Of a stretch of DNA of 64,000 nucleotides, positions 33,917 to 42,898 are shown piece after piece. This DNA is from Streptomyces sp. A0642 (GTDB lineage: Bacteria; Actinomycetota; Actinomycetes; Streptomycetales; Streptomycetaceae), in contig NZ_SSBL01000025.1 of assembly GCF_004795105.1 (NCBI RefSeq), forward strand, positions 30,978 to 94,977, given 5' to 3'. Position 1 is the first letter of the stretch, and each line of letters begins with the position of its first letter. The notes under the pieces are model-generated. The model saw nothing but the letters and a program-made list of their open reading frames with translations. It was not told where the DNA came from and made no database searches. The position numbers and the translations under genes were made by a program.

Positions 33917-35383
33917 CTACGGGCAGACCACCTCGTCGCCCTTCACCGCGCCGAACCTGCCCGGGGCGGGATCAGCCGCCCGGACCCGCTCGACCTTCCG
34001 GTAGTCCGCGCCCGCGGTCACGTTCATCGTGCTGCCCTGTCCGGTCACGGCCCTCAGCTCCGCCCCCGGGAGAGCCGCCGCCAGGGTCCTCGCGGACCGG
34101 TCCCAGCGCGGGTCGTACGTGACCAGGGTGCGCTTCAGGTCGCGCTGCGGTGCGGTCAGCGGGGCGCGGGTGGTGTCGAAGCCCGTGGCGTGCAGCGCGG
34201 TGTCGACCATGGAGCCGAGCCCGTCCCTCGGGGTTCCGTTGTAGACCTGGATCCGGATCTGCTTCGGCGGGACGTCGACCTTCTTCGCCGCCGGCTCCTC
34301 GGGCCGGGCCGCGGTGAGCGGCTTGTCGTCGCGCAGCGCCTGGAACAGCTGCTTCGACTTCCGCGGGTCCCATTTGACGGTCGAGCCGATGCCCTTGACC
34401 CGGTAGGCGACGTCGCCCATCGGCACGGACGTGAACTCGGACGAGGCGGCGGAGAAGCCCCGCATCGCCTGGCCGAGCTCCAGCATCCGGTCCGTACCGA
34501 ATCCCCTGTCGGCGCGTACGGACTTCAGCATCGTCGAGGCGACGTCGCGGAACTTCACCGGGTTCAGCAGCACCCCGCTGCTCGTCGCCTGCTTGATCAG
34601 CGAGGCCATGAACTTCTGCTGGCGCTGCATGCGGCCCAGGTCGGCGGCGCCGTCGATGTGCCGGGAGCGTACGTACTGGAGCGCCTGCCCGCCGTTCAGC
34701 TCGTGGGTTCCCGCGGCGAGGTCGAGGCCGGTGTAGGAGTCCTTCATCGGCCGGGCGGTGCAGATCTTCACGCCGCCGAGGGTGTCGACCGTCGTCATGA
34801 AGCTGGTGAAGTCGACCTCCAGATAGTGGTCGATCTTGACGCCCGTCATGTGCTCGACGGTCCGCACGGTCAGGTTCGGGCCGCCCTCGGCGTAGGCGGC
34901 GTTCAGTTTCACCGGGTGGGCCGCGTGCTCCTGGCCCGTGGTCGCGTCCCGGTGCTCGGGGATCTCGGCGTAGCTGTCGCGCGGCAGGCTCACGACGCTG
35001 GCGCGCTCCTTGTCCGCGGACAGGTGCACCAGCATGATCGTGTCGGTGCAGTGGCAGGGCTCGCCGCCCAGCCGGTACTTCTGCCTCTCGTCCTTGGTGA
35101 TCTTGTCGCGGCCGTCGGTGCCGACCAGCAGCAGATTCATGCCGTGGCCGCCCGTGGGCCGGTTCTTCATGTCCTTGAACGGGTCGATCCGGTCGATGCC
35201 GGACTCCAGACCGGTCACCACGGCGTGGCCGATGCCGCCCGCGCCGAGCACCAGCACGGAGAGCGTGGTAGCCATCCGCATGCCCCAGCGAGGTCTCTCG
35301 TCCTGCTTCCTGGGCCGTCCGCGCCGCGGGGGAGCGGCACGGGGTCTCGGCGGACGGGGGGAGCGATGCGGCGTGGGCACGAG
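33917..35383 (-). CDS. LCP family glycopolymer ligase with LytR_C domain, copy 2
   Basis: A 488-residue protein. GTG 35383 follows CGGAGG by nine bases and was chosen over GTG 35419. A basic cytoplasmic tail is followed by a TM helix near residues 35-58 and then the LCP domain: MNLLLVGTDGRDKITKDE, DTIMLVHLSADKERASVVSLP, KLNAAYAEGGPNLTVRTVEH and LQYVRSRHIDGAADLGRMQ. From about residue 345 a LytR_C domain begins IRIQVYNGTPRDGLGSMVD and ends STMNVTAGADY. Two Cys in GEPCHCTDT inside the LCP domain are unusual. Confidence 0.9.
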   Translation of the reverse strand, partial: LVPTPHRSPRPPRPRAAPPRRGRPRKQDERPRWGMRMATTLSVLVLGAGGIGHAVVTGLESGIDRIDPFKDMKNRPTGGHGMNLLLVGTDGRDKITKDERQKYRLGGEPCHCTDTIMLVHLSADKERASVVSLPRDSYAEIPEHRDATTGQEHAAHPVKLNAAYAEGGPNLTVRTVEHMTGVKIDHYLEVDFTSFMTTVDTLGGVKICTARPMKDSYTGLDLAAGTHELNGGQALQYVRSRHIDGAADLGRMQRQQKFMASLIKQATSSGVLLNPVKFRDVASTMLKSVRADRGFGTDRMLELGQAMRGFSAASSEFTSVPMGDVAYRVKGIGSTVKWDPRKSKQLFQALRDDKPLTAARPEEPAAKKVDVPPKQIRIQVYNGTPRDGLGSMVDTALHATGFDTTRAPLTAPQRDLKRTLVTYDPRWDRSARTLAAALPGAELRAVTGQGSTMNVTAGADYRKVERVRAADPAPGRFGAVKGDEVVCP

Positions 35384-35562
35384 GGGACACCTCCGCGGTG
35401 CGAGGGGGACCGTTCGCACGGTAGGCCCATACGATCTGCATCCCGGTAAGCGAGTGGGCGGCGCGCGCCGCTGTCCCCCGTTCGCGGTAACGTGGCGGCC
35501 GAATGACGCCGCCTGGTGGGGTGCGAGACCCCCGGCGCTCCCGAGGACTCCCCGAGGACCAC

Positions 35563-36594
35563 ATGTCTGCCGCGCAGCCCACCGCCGTTTCCGTGATCAT
35601 GCCGGTGCTCAACGAGGAGCGGCATCTCCGGAACTCCGTCCGGCACATCCTGGAGCAGGAGTACGACGGTGAGATGGAGGTGGTGATCGCCCTCGGCCCG
35701 TCCACGGACCGTACGGACGAGATCGCCGCCGAGCTGGTCGCGGAAGACCCCCGGGTCCACACCGTGCCCAACCCCACCGGCCGCACCCCCGCCGCGCTCA
35801 ACGCCGCGATCAAGGCCTCGCGCCACCCCGTCGTGGTGCGCGTCGACGGCCACGGCATGCTGTCGCCCGACTACATCGCGACCGCCGTCCGGCTCCTGGA
35901 GGAGACGGGCGCGCAGAACGTCGGCGGCATCATGCACGCCGAGGGCGAGAACGCCTGGGAGGACGCCGTCGCGGCGGCCATGACGTCGAAGATCGGCGTC
36001 GGCAACGCGGCCTTCCACACCGGCGGCCAGGCCGGTCCGGCCGAGACCGTCTACCTGGGCGTGTTCCGCCGGGAGGCCCTGGAGCAGGCGGGCGGCTACA
36101 ACGTCGAGTTCATCCGCGCCCAGGACTGGGAGCTGAACTTCCGCATCCGCGAGGCCGGCGGGCAGATCTGGTTCTCGCCCGAGCTGCGCGTGCAGTACCG
36201 CCCGCGCCCCTCCGTCCGGGCGCTCGCCAAGCAGTACAAGGACTACGGCCGCTGGCGGCACGTCGTCGCCCGCTATCACTCCGGCTCGATCAACCTGCGC
36301 TACCTCGCCCCGCCGACCGCCGTCGTCGCGATCGCGGCCGGTCTCGTGGCGGGCGCCGCGGTCACCCCGTGGGCGCTGGTCGTCCCCGCCGGCTACGTCG
36401 CGGCCATCGTCGCCGGGTCCCTCCCGGCGGGCAAGGGCCTGTCGCTGAAGGCGCGGGCGCAGATCCCGGTGGCGCTGGCGACGATGCACATGTCGTGGGG
36501 GTACGGCTTCCTGACCAGCCCGCGTTCGCTGGCCAGGCGCGTGATCGCCAGCCGCCGTCCGGCACTCACCGAACCGGGCACGCCGGTGGCCTGA
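35563..36594 (+). CDS. Family 2 glycosyltransferase, membrane-associated
   Basis: A 343-residue GT-A enzyme. AVSVIMPVLNEERHLRNSV starts the nucleotide fold, VVVRVDGHGMLSPDYI carries the DxD-equivalent (Asp-Gly-His), NVGGIMHAEGENAWEDAVA follows, and RAQDWELNFRIREAG has the EDxEL-like catalytic Asp. Two C-terminal helices (about 248-292) tie it to the membrane. It resembles ExoA-type transferases of polysaccharide synthesis. ATG 35563 has GAGGA upstream; a -10 box TAACGT at 35488-35493 would give a 60-nt leader. Surrounded by LCP genes, it may make part of their substrate. Confidence 0.88.
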   Translation: MSAAQPTAVSVIMPVLNEERHLRNSVRHILEQEYDGEMEVVIALGPSTDRTDEIAAELVAEDPRVHTVPNPTGRTPAALNAAIKASRHPVVVRVDGHGMLSPDYIATAVRLLEETGAQNVGGIMHAEGENAWEDAVAAAMTSKIGVGNAAFHTGGQAGPAETVYLGVFRREALEQAGGYNVEFIRAQDWELNFRIREAGGQIWFSPELRVQYRPRPSVRALAKQYKDYGRWRHVVARYHSGSINLRYLAPPTAVVAIAAGLVAGAAVTPWALVVPAGYVAAIVAGSLPAGKGLSLKARAQIPVALATMHMSWGYGFLTSPRSLARRVIASRRPALTEPGTPVA

Positions 36595-36600
36595 GCACTC

Positions 36601-36657
36601 CGCACGGAAGCGGGGGGACGGAGCGCGCGGCGCGCTCCGTCCCCCCGCTTCCGTGCG
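36601..36657. terminator. Very long perfect hairpin terminator
   Basis: A 27-bp perfect stem (36601-36627 with 36631-36657) with a 3-nt CGG loop. It separates the convergent glycosyltransferase and LCP copy 3 genes. Confidence 0.85.
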
Positions 36658-36739
36658 CGTACAACCCGCGCGCCCACCCCGGGCGCGCCTCGCCGGAAAC
36701 GCGCCGCACGGCCCACCCGCGGGGGGCGGGCCGAGCGCT

Positions 36740-38440
36740 TCAGCTCTTCCCGCCGTCCCACCGGTAGACGGAGTAGACGTCCATGCACGTGCCCTCGTCG
36801 GCGGCGTTCAGGTCGTCGGCGCCTTCCGGGAGGTCACCCGCCTCCGCCGCCTTCGGAGCCTCGTACACGGTCCCGTCGCGCCAGTCCGCGCCGACGACGA
36901 GGGTCAGCCCGCCGGCCTTCGGGTCGGCCTTGACGGCGGTCTCCGGCAGTCCGAGCGCCTTGGCCACGGAGGCCGCGTCCGCCTTGCCCTGGTCGCTGTC
37001 CTCCTGCGCGTAGTGCACGACCGTTTCCTTGCGCGGCTCCGCGGTCCGCGACGCCTTGGCGAGGTCGAAGCCCTTGCCGTTCAGCACCTGGGCGATCTCG
37101 GAGGCCCGGCCGTCCCGGGGCGCCTGGCCGAGGCCCGTACCGTTGACCACCGTGAGGTCGAGGGTGCCCGGGGCCGCGGCGGGCGGACCGGCCGGTTTCG
37201 CGGAGGCCGACGCCTTCGCCTTCGGTTTGCCGTTCTTGTCGAACGCGACGTCGTCACGGAGCATCTGCCACATCTGGTCCGCGGACTTCTCGATCGGCAC
37301 GAGCCGGTCCTTGTCCTGCGACCACTCGGCCGTCGGGATCGTCGTCATGGTGATGCGGTTGATCGGCACGTTCTTCAGCTGCATCGACAGGTCGTAGAGC
37401 TTCTTGACCGAGCCGATCTCGTCGGAGACCTGGAGCGCCTTGGTCGCCGTCTCCGCGAGGTTCATCAGCCGGCCCGCGTCCGACCACGCGTTCTGCTTCT
37501 TCAGCGTGCGGAGCATCGAGTTCATGTACATGTGCTGAGCCTTGGCACGGTTCTGGTCGTTGCCGAACGCGTGCCGGGTGCGCAGCCACTTCAGCGCGTC
37601 CTCACCCTTGACCGTGCTGGTCCCCGCCGGCAGCTTGAGGCCGGAGCCACCGCGGACCATCCGTGTCGAGCGGTCCCACACGCCGGTCTTCACGCACACG
37701 TCGACGCCGCCGATGGCGTCCGCCATGGCCACCACACCGGCGAAGTCGATCATCACCCAGTGGTCGATGTAGACACCGGTGAGGTTCTCCCAGGTGGTCA
37801 GCGTGCAGCCCGGCCCGCCCCGCTGGAGCGACTCGTTGATCGGCTTGTCGACGGTCTCGGCGTACGACTGGCCGGTCTCGTCGTCCTTGCACTCGGGGAT
37901 CTTGACGATCGTGTCGCGCGGAATGCTGACCAGCGAGGAGCTCTTCCGGTCCGCCGAGATGTGCAGCAGCATCTGGACGTCCGCGCGCGGTTTGTCACCG
38001 ACGGAGTCCCGGCTGCCGCCGAGCTTCACGTTCGCCGCGCTGTTGCGGCTGTCGGAGCCGATCAGCAGGATGTTGAGAGGGGTCTGGCCCATGGCGTTCG
38101 GGTCGGCCTTCTTCACGCCGCTCTCGCCACCGCTGCGCCCACTGCTGCGGATGTTGTTGTTGAGGTGCCGGTAGTAGAGGTATCCGGCGGTGGCCGTCCC
38201 CAGTATCAGCACCGACAGCGAGATCGCTATCGCGCGGAATATGCGGCTTTTACGGGACTTCTTGGCCGCCCGTTTACGCGCCTTGCCGCGCCGGTGGCCG
38301 CTCCCGCCGTCGCCGATGTCGCTTCCGGCGGTGCGCGGGGACGGGCCGCCCCCGGTGAGGAGAGCCCCGTCCCTCCCCGGAGTGCGGGTGTGTGGGGCCC
38401 GTGGTCGCGTCCCCTCCCCAGGCATACTGCTGCGTCCCAC
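36740..38440 (-). CDS. LCP family glycopolymer ligase with LytR_C domain, copy 3
   Basis: A 566-residue protein. GTG 38440 has AGGGGGG five bases upstream, better than ATG 38425. The cytoplasmic part is Gly/Arg/Lys-rich, with a TM helix at about 67-90. The LCP domain holds LNILLIGSDSRNSAANVKLG, VQMLLHISADRKSSSLVSIP, GCTLTTWENLTGVYIDHWV and LKWLRTRHAFGNDQNR. A long linker rich in Lys/Ala precedes the LytR_C domain (LDLTVVNGTGLGQAP to LTLVVGADWRDG). Conserved cysteine pairs (IPECK, GGPGCTL) are shared with copies 4 and 5. It starts 50 bp after copy 4, so the two probably form an operon. Confidence 0.92.
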   Translation of the reverse strand: MGRSSMPGEGTRPRAPHTRTPGRDGALLTGGGPSPRTAGSDIGDGGSGHRRGKARKRAAKKSRKSRIFRAIAISLSVLILGTATAGYLYYRHLNNNIRSSGRSGGESGVKKADPNAMGQTPLNILLIGSDSRNSAANVKLGGSRDSVGDKPRADVQMLLHISADRKSSSLVSIPRDTIVKIPECKDDETGQSYAETVDKPINESLQRGGPGCTLTTWENLTGVYIDHWVMIDFAGVVAMADAIGGVDVCVKTGVWDRSTRMVRGGSGLKLPAGTSTVKGEDALKWLRTRHAFGNDQNRAKAQHMYMNSMLRTLKKQNAWSDAGRLMNLAETATKALQVSDEIGSVKKLYDLSMQLKNVPINRITMTTIPTAEWSQDKDRLVPIEKSADQMWQMLRDDVAFDKNGKPKAKASASAKPAGPPAAAPGTLDLTVVNGTGLGQAPRDGRASEIAQVLNGKGFDLAKASRTAEPRKETVVHYAQEDSDQGKADAASVAKALGLPETAVKADPKAGGLTLVVGADWRDGTVYEAPKAAEAGDLPEGADDLNAADEGTCMDVYSVYRWDGGKS

Positions 38441-38490
38441 CGGGACCCCCCCTGCTGTTCGGACTCGCGTTATCGCTCAGTGACCCGGTG

Positions 38491-40254
38491 TCACTTGGCG
38501 CACACTTCCTTGTCGGCGCTGGCCTTCGGAATGTCGATCTTGGCCGGACCGGTGATGGGGGTGCCCGCGCCCTTGAAGTCCGCCCCCAGCGTCAGCACCA
38601 TCGCCTCCAGTCCCACGGCGTCCTTGGTGCCCGGCTTCATCGCCGTCGCCGGAAGCCCCATCATCTCGGCGAGCGCCCGGGCCTGGTCGGCCTGGTTCGG
38701 CGCGTACGCGAGTGTGGTCTTGGCGGCCTTCGCCGGGGCGTTGGCCTTGTTCGTGGACTTCAGGACGCCCTTGTCGTTCTGCAGCCAGGTGACGGTCTGC
38801 TGGGCCGCGCCGGCGATCTCCCCGCCGTTGTACACGTCTACCCGGACGTCGGCGGCTGCCGCCTTGGTTCCCTTGAGGAGCGCGTTCTGCTTGCTCTTGG
38901 CGGCCTTCTTCTGTGCGGCGACCTCGGTCAGCGAGGTGTCGGCCTGCATCATCGAGAACAGCTGGGGTCCCTTCACGGGGTCCACGACCACGGTGATCGG
39001 CTTCGGCTCCGCCGGGTTGTCGATGACCGGCATCGTGACGAACGTGATGTTCTTCGTGTCGATCTTGGTGAGTTCCTTGGCGAGCGTGCTCAGCTTCGAC
39101 ACCGAGTTGATGGCCTTGTCGACCGTCAGCGCCTTGGTCGCCGCGTCCGCCAGCTTGAACAGCTTCGTCGGGCTCGTGAGCGTGTCGTCCGACTTCATCT
39201 GCCGGATCATCGAGCCGAGGAACTGCTGCTGGCCCTTGATCCGGTCCAGGTCGCTTCCGTTGGTGTAGGCGTGCCGGGTCCGTACGAACGCCAGCGCCTC
39301 CTCGCCCTGGACCTTGTTCGGGCCCGCCGGCAGGTCGAGGTGCGACTTGTCGTCCTTCACCGCGTGGGCCAGGCAGATGTTGACGCCGCCGACCGCCGTG
39401 GACAGCTCCTTCACCGCGTTGAAGTCCACCATCATGAAGTGGTCGACCGTCAGGCCGGTGATCGCCTTGACGGTGTCCATCGTGCAGCCCGGGTCGCGGT
39501 CGTCCTGGCCGAGGCTCGTGTTGAAGCGGACGTTCTCGGTGCCCGGGATGGTCTTCTCCGAGCCGTCCTCCTGCTTGGTCTTGCAGTCCGGGACGTTGGT
39601 CATGAGGTCGCGGGGGATGCTCATCGCCGTGGCATTGGTGCGGTCCTCGGACACGTGGAACAGGATGTTGGTGTCCGCGTGTCCGACACTGCCCTTGTCG
39701 CCGTAGCCCTCGTTGCCCTTGCCGGTGCGCTTGTCCGTACCGATGATCAATATGTTGAGGGGCGCGTTGGCCGTGACGACGTCCTTGTTGCCGCGGTCGC
39801 CGATGTCGACCGTGCTCAGGTTGCCGTTGAAGTGCTGGTACAGCCAGTACCCGCCGGCCGAGACGACGACGAGCAGGAAGGCCGTCACACCGCCCGTCCA
39901 GAGCAACGCCTTCTTGCGGCGGGCCTTGGGGGCCTTGCGCTTGCGGCGGCCCGCGGTGTTCTCGGCGGCGGCGGCCTCCTGGCCGCGCTTTGCCGAGGCC
40001 GAACGGCGACCGCCCTGCCGCGGCACCTCATGGCTGCGGCGTGCTCCCTCGCCCGACGGACCGCGGCGCTCGCCGGCGCCTTCCCGGCCCCGGCCCGTGC
40101 GTCCGGGACTCCGCGGGGCCGAGACCCCCGGCGCGCCGGCTGAATCCCCTCCGGAATGGTTCAGTCGCAGTTCGTAGTCACCGGTGTCCGGGTTGAGAAC
40201 CCATTGGTCTGCGGGATCGATTTCTTCCGCCCGCCCACGGCCTTGTGCATCCAC
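38491..40254 (-). CDS. LCP family glycopolymer ligase with LytR_C domain, copy 4
   Basis: A 587-residue protein from ATG 40254. The first 115 residues are polar and positively charged. The TM helix is TGGVTAFLLVVVSAGGYWL. The LCP domain contains LNILIIGTDKRTGKGNEGYG, DTNILFHVSEDRTNATAMSIP, NVPDCK and DPGCTMDTVKA cysteines, HFMMVDFNAVKELSTAVGG and LAFVRTRHAYTNGSDLDR. The LytR_C part begins VRVDVYNGGEIAGAAQQ. Close sequence similarity with copy 3 and its adjacent position suggest tandem duplication. The RBS GGAGG lies about 15 bp from ATG, so the start is slightly uncertain. Confidence 0.92.
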   Translation of the reverse strand: MDAQGRGRAEEIDPADQWVLNPDTGDYELRLNHSGGDSAGAPGVSAPRSPGRTGRGREGAGERRGPSGEGARRSHEVPRQGGRRSASAKRGQEAAAAENTAGRRKRKAPKARRKKALLWTGGVTAFLLVVVSAGGYWLYQHFNGNLSTVDIGDRGNKDVVTANAPLNILIIGTDKRTGKGNEGYGDKGSVGHADTNILFHVSEDRTNATAMSIPRDLMTNVPDCKTKQEDGSEKTIPGTENVRFNTSLGQDDRDPGCTMDTVKAITGLTVDHFMMVDFNAVKELSTAVGGVNICLAHAVKDDKSHLDLPAGPNKVQGEEALAFVRTRHAYTNGSDLDRIKGQQQFLGSMIRQMKSDDTLTSPTKLFKLADAATKALTVDKAINSVSKLSTLAKELTKIDTKNITFVTMPVIDNPAEPKPITVVVDPVKGPQLFSMMQADTSLTEVAAQKKAAKSKQNALLKGTKAAAADVRVDVYNGGEIAGAAQQTVTWLQNDKGVLKSTNKANAPAKAAKTTLAYAPNQADQARALAEMMGLPATAMKPGTKDAVGLEAMVLTLGADFKGAGTPITGPAKIDIPKASADKEVCAK

Positions 40255-40477
40255 GGTCGCTTGAGTCCTCCGTCGGTGCCACGCGAGGCGCCTCCCCCGA
40301 TAAGGCGCTCAGTCTTTCGCTCCGGAAGTGCGCGGCTTGACGGCCGCAAGCACCGGATCGCGTCACACTATCCGTCCCATTCGCTGTCGAGCGACGGGCG
40401 TGACATATTGCACGGCCCTTACAACCGGGCATTCTTCCCATTGCACATCGAACGTCGATGTCCGCTTGGTCATTGCT

Positions 40478-41821
40478 TTACCGCTTGCACAGGTCGGTCG
40501 CCGCATTGTTCCCCGAGTAGGTGGGTGTGGGAGTCGGGCCGGCGGCCTCGGCGGCGTCAGCGGTTTTTCCGTCGTCACCCTTGAGCTGATCGGCGGGCAC
40601 GACGGCGACGGGCTTGTCGTCGCGCAGCTGCCTGAACAGCTTGTCCGCGTCGGGTTGTACGAGTTCGTCCCGGTTCCGGTTGGCGGCGTACGGCTGGCGG
40701 GGGACGGTCAGGAACTGCACCTTGTCGGTCGGCACGTCGCGCATGCCGCGCACCAGGTCGTACAGGTCCTTCAGGCTGTTCAGCCCAGGGTCGGTCGTCA
40801 GCGCCTTGGTGGCCGCGTCCAGCACCGGGTAGAGCCGGGTGGGATTGAGCAGGACCCCGTTGCTCTGCACCTTGTTCACCAGGGCGCCCAGGAACTGCTG
40901 CTGGCGGTCCATCCGTTCGGTGTCACTGCCGTTGCCGATGGACTTGCGGGCCCGCACGTACCCCAGAGCCTGCTCGCCGTTGAGCTTCTGGCGGCCCGCG
41001 GGCAGCCGGAGGTGCGCGGCGCTGTCGTCGATCGGCTTCTTGAGGCAGATCTCGACCCCGTCCACCGCGTCGACCATGCTCTTGAAGCCGTTGAAGTCCA
41101 CGACCATGTGATGGTCGACGCGGATGCCGGTCATCTTCTCGATCGTGCGGATGGTGCAGGCGGTCCCGCCGGACTCGAAGGCCCAATTGAACTGCGCGAA
41201 CTGCGGCTTGCTGACAGTTTTGTCCGGCTTGTGGCACTCCGGGATGTCCACCATCAGATCGCGCGGGACGGACATGGCCGTGGCGCTTTTCCGGTTCGCG
41301 GCCAGGTGCAGCAGGATCGTGGTGTCCGAGCGCTGGCTGCCGCCGTCGTCGCGGCCGTACTTGCGGTTGTCTCCGGCCCGGCTGTCGGAGCCGATGAGCA
41401 GGATGTTCTGCGCGTCGTGGACGACGGAGGCGGGACGTTCCTTCTCGTACGCCCTGAGTTCGGCGGCCGCGGAGGTGTCCGTCCTGATGTTGCCGTCCAG
41501 CTTCTTGTACAGCCACCAGCCGGCGCCCGCCGCGACCAGCACGGCGAACGAGGCGCCGAGCGCCGTCCAGCGCACCCAGTGGCGCTTGCGCCTGACGACG
41601 ATGTCGAGGGCCGGTCCGGGTCCGCGGGGGTCCTCAGGCGGTGATCCGTGCGACGGTCCGCTGCCGGATCCGCTGCGCGTCTCACCGCCCGGGGCTCCCG
41701 TCGGGGCACCGGGCTCGCCGGGCTTCGCGCCGGGCGAACCGTCCGGTGCCCGGTCCTGGCCCCCGGCCGAGTCGTCGGGATCGGCCGGGGGGCCGGCGCT
41801 TTCGGTCACGTCTGCGTCCAT
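40478..41821 (-). CDS. LCP family glycopolymer ligase, copy 5
   Basis: A 447-residue protein from ATG 41821 (MDADVTESAGPP). The cytoplasmic N-terminus is acidic/Pro/Gly-rich, unlike the basic tails of copies 2-4. The TM helix is ALGASFAVLVAAGAGWWLY. The LCP domain contains NILLIGSDSRAGDNRKYG, DTTILLHLAANRKSATAMSVP, the IPECH cysteine, GTACTIRTIEKMTGIRVDHH and LGYVRARKSIGNGSDTER. There is no LytR_C domain. It stands 223 bp upstream of copy 4 and probably has its own promoter. Confidence 0.92.
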   Translation of the reverse strand: MDADVTESAGPPADPDDSAGGQDRAPDGSPGAKPGEPGAPTGAPGGETRSGSGSGPSHGSPPEDPRGPGPALDIVVRRKRHWVRWTALGASFAVLVAAGAGWWLYKKLDGNIRTDTSAAAELRAYEKERPASVVHDAQNILLIGSDSRAGDNRKYGRDDGGSQRSDTTILLHLAANRKSATAMSVPRDLMVDIPECHKPDKTVSKPQFAQFNWAFESGGTACTIRTIEKMTGIRVDHHMVVDFNGFKSMVDAVDGVEICLKKPIDDSAAHLRLPAGRQKLNGEQALGYVRARKSIGNGSDTERMDRQQQFLGALVNKVQSNGVLLNPTRLYPVLDAATKALTTDPGLNSLKDLYDLVRGMRDVPTDKVQFLTVPRQPYAANRNRDELVQPDADKLFRQLRDDKPVAVVPADQLKGDDGKTADAAEAAGPTPTPTYSGNNAATDLCKR

Positions 41822-42028
41822 CCTTCGCGTTCGGCAGCGCGCTGGGCCGCCGGTCGCACAAGTAGACGGCTGAACCTCACGCTTGGTTGTGCCTTGAGTG
41901 GTCCGTACCGCAGATCATGGCCCGGAGTCGACGCATCGCCGGGAGGGCTCGGCCCATGCTGGGCCGGACGGGTGGCCCTCGGGCCGCTTGTCATACCGGG
42001 GCACCGGGGGTGCCGGCCCCCTCGGCCG

Positions 42029-42778
42029 TCACACGGTCCGCGTGACCCGCTCGCTCTCGACGCGCTCGGCCAGCTTCTCCTCGCCCAACTGCCCGAGGTG
42101 CCGGCACAGCACCACGGATCCCCCGGTGGCGAGCGGCGCGAAGAGCCCGGCGCTGAGACCGTCCCAGGTGTCGTACGTACGCCCCGACAGGAGCCGCGAC
42201 CCGGGCCCCAGGCCCAGCGCGTCACCGTCCGCGCGCGCCCGCGCGACCAGCTCCGCCCCGGTGAACGCGGCACCGCCCACGGTGAGCGCCGGCGCGTCCG
42301 GGGCGACGGGTGCGAACGGGGCGAACCGGTCGCCCTGGCCCGGCACCTCGACGGCGTAGTCGGCGAAGCCCTCGGGGGCCTGCGGGAACCTGCCGCCCAT
42401 CGGGCGCAGCGCCAGCGCGATCCGCTCGCCTCGGCAGGCCCGGGCGGCGTCCAGGGTGTCCGGCCCGGAGACGACGAGATCGGCGGCGGCAGGATCACCC
42501 TGGACATCGGCGACCACACCGACCGAGGCGCAGGCCAGCAGCCAGACCGCGGACTGCCAGTGCGCGGGCAGCAGCAGCGAAAGCCGGTCACCGGGCTCGG
42601 CGGCGAGGTCGCCCTGGAGCAGGTTCGCCGTCTTGGCCACCCAATTGGCGAAGGTGGCCACCGACAGTTCGACGCGCTCTCCGGTGGCGTCGTCGTAGAA
42701 AGTGACCATGGGACGGGCCGGGTCCGCGGCGAGCGCGGAACGCAGCAGGTCGGCAGGGGTGCGGTCGCTTGCGTTCAT
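42029..42778 (-). CDS. TIGR03089 family protein (AMP-binding-like fragment)
   Basis: A 249-residue protein. It resembles only the N-terminal lobe of acyl-adenylate-forming enzymes: RPMVTFYDDATGERVELS and WVAKTANLLQGDLAAEPGDRLSLLLP, then WLLACASVGVVADVQ. The signature P-loop YTSGTTG-like motif and the C-terminal lid are absent, so adenylation is unlikely. Actinobacteria keep this as a conserved stand-alone protein (TIGR03089) of unknown role. It is divergent from the amidase gene. Confidence 0.85.
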   Translation of the reverse strand: MNASDRTPADLLRSALAADPARPMVTFYDDATGERVELSVATFANWVAKTANLLQGDLAAEPGDRLSLLLPAHWQSAVWLLACASVGVVADVQGDPAAADLVVSGPDTLDAARACRGERIALALRPMGGRFPQAPEGFADYAVEVPGQGDRFAPFAPVAPDAPALTVGGAAFTGAELVARARADGDALGLGPGSRLLSGRTYDTWDGLSAGLFAPLATGGSVVLCRHLGQLGEEKLAERVESERVTRTV

Positions 42779-42898
42779 TCGAGGAAGGGTACGCGGCGGT
42801 GCCGACGGGAGCCGGGTACGGCGGGACCCGGGTACACCGGTTCGGCAGACGAGTCGTCAATTGCCCCGGAAAGTCCGGGTCGCCGGAGTGGTGGGCTT

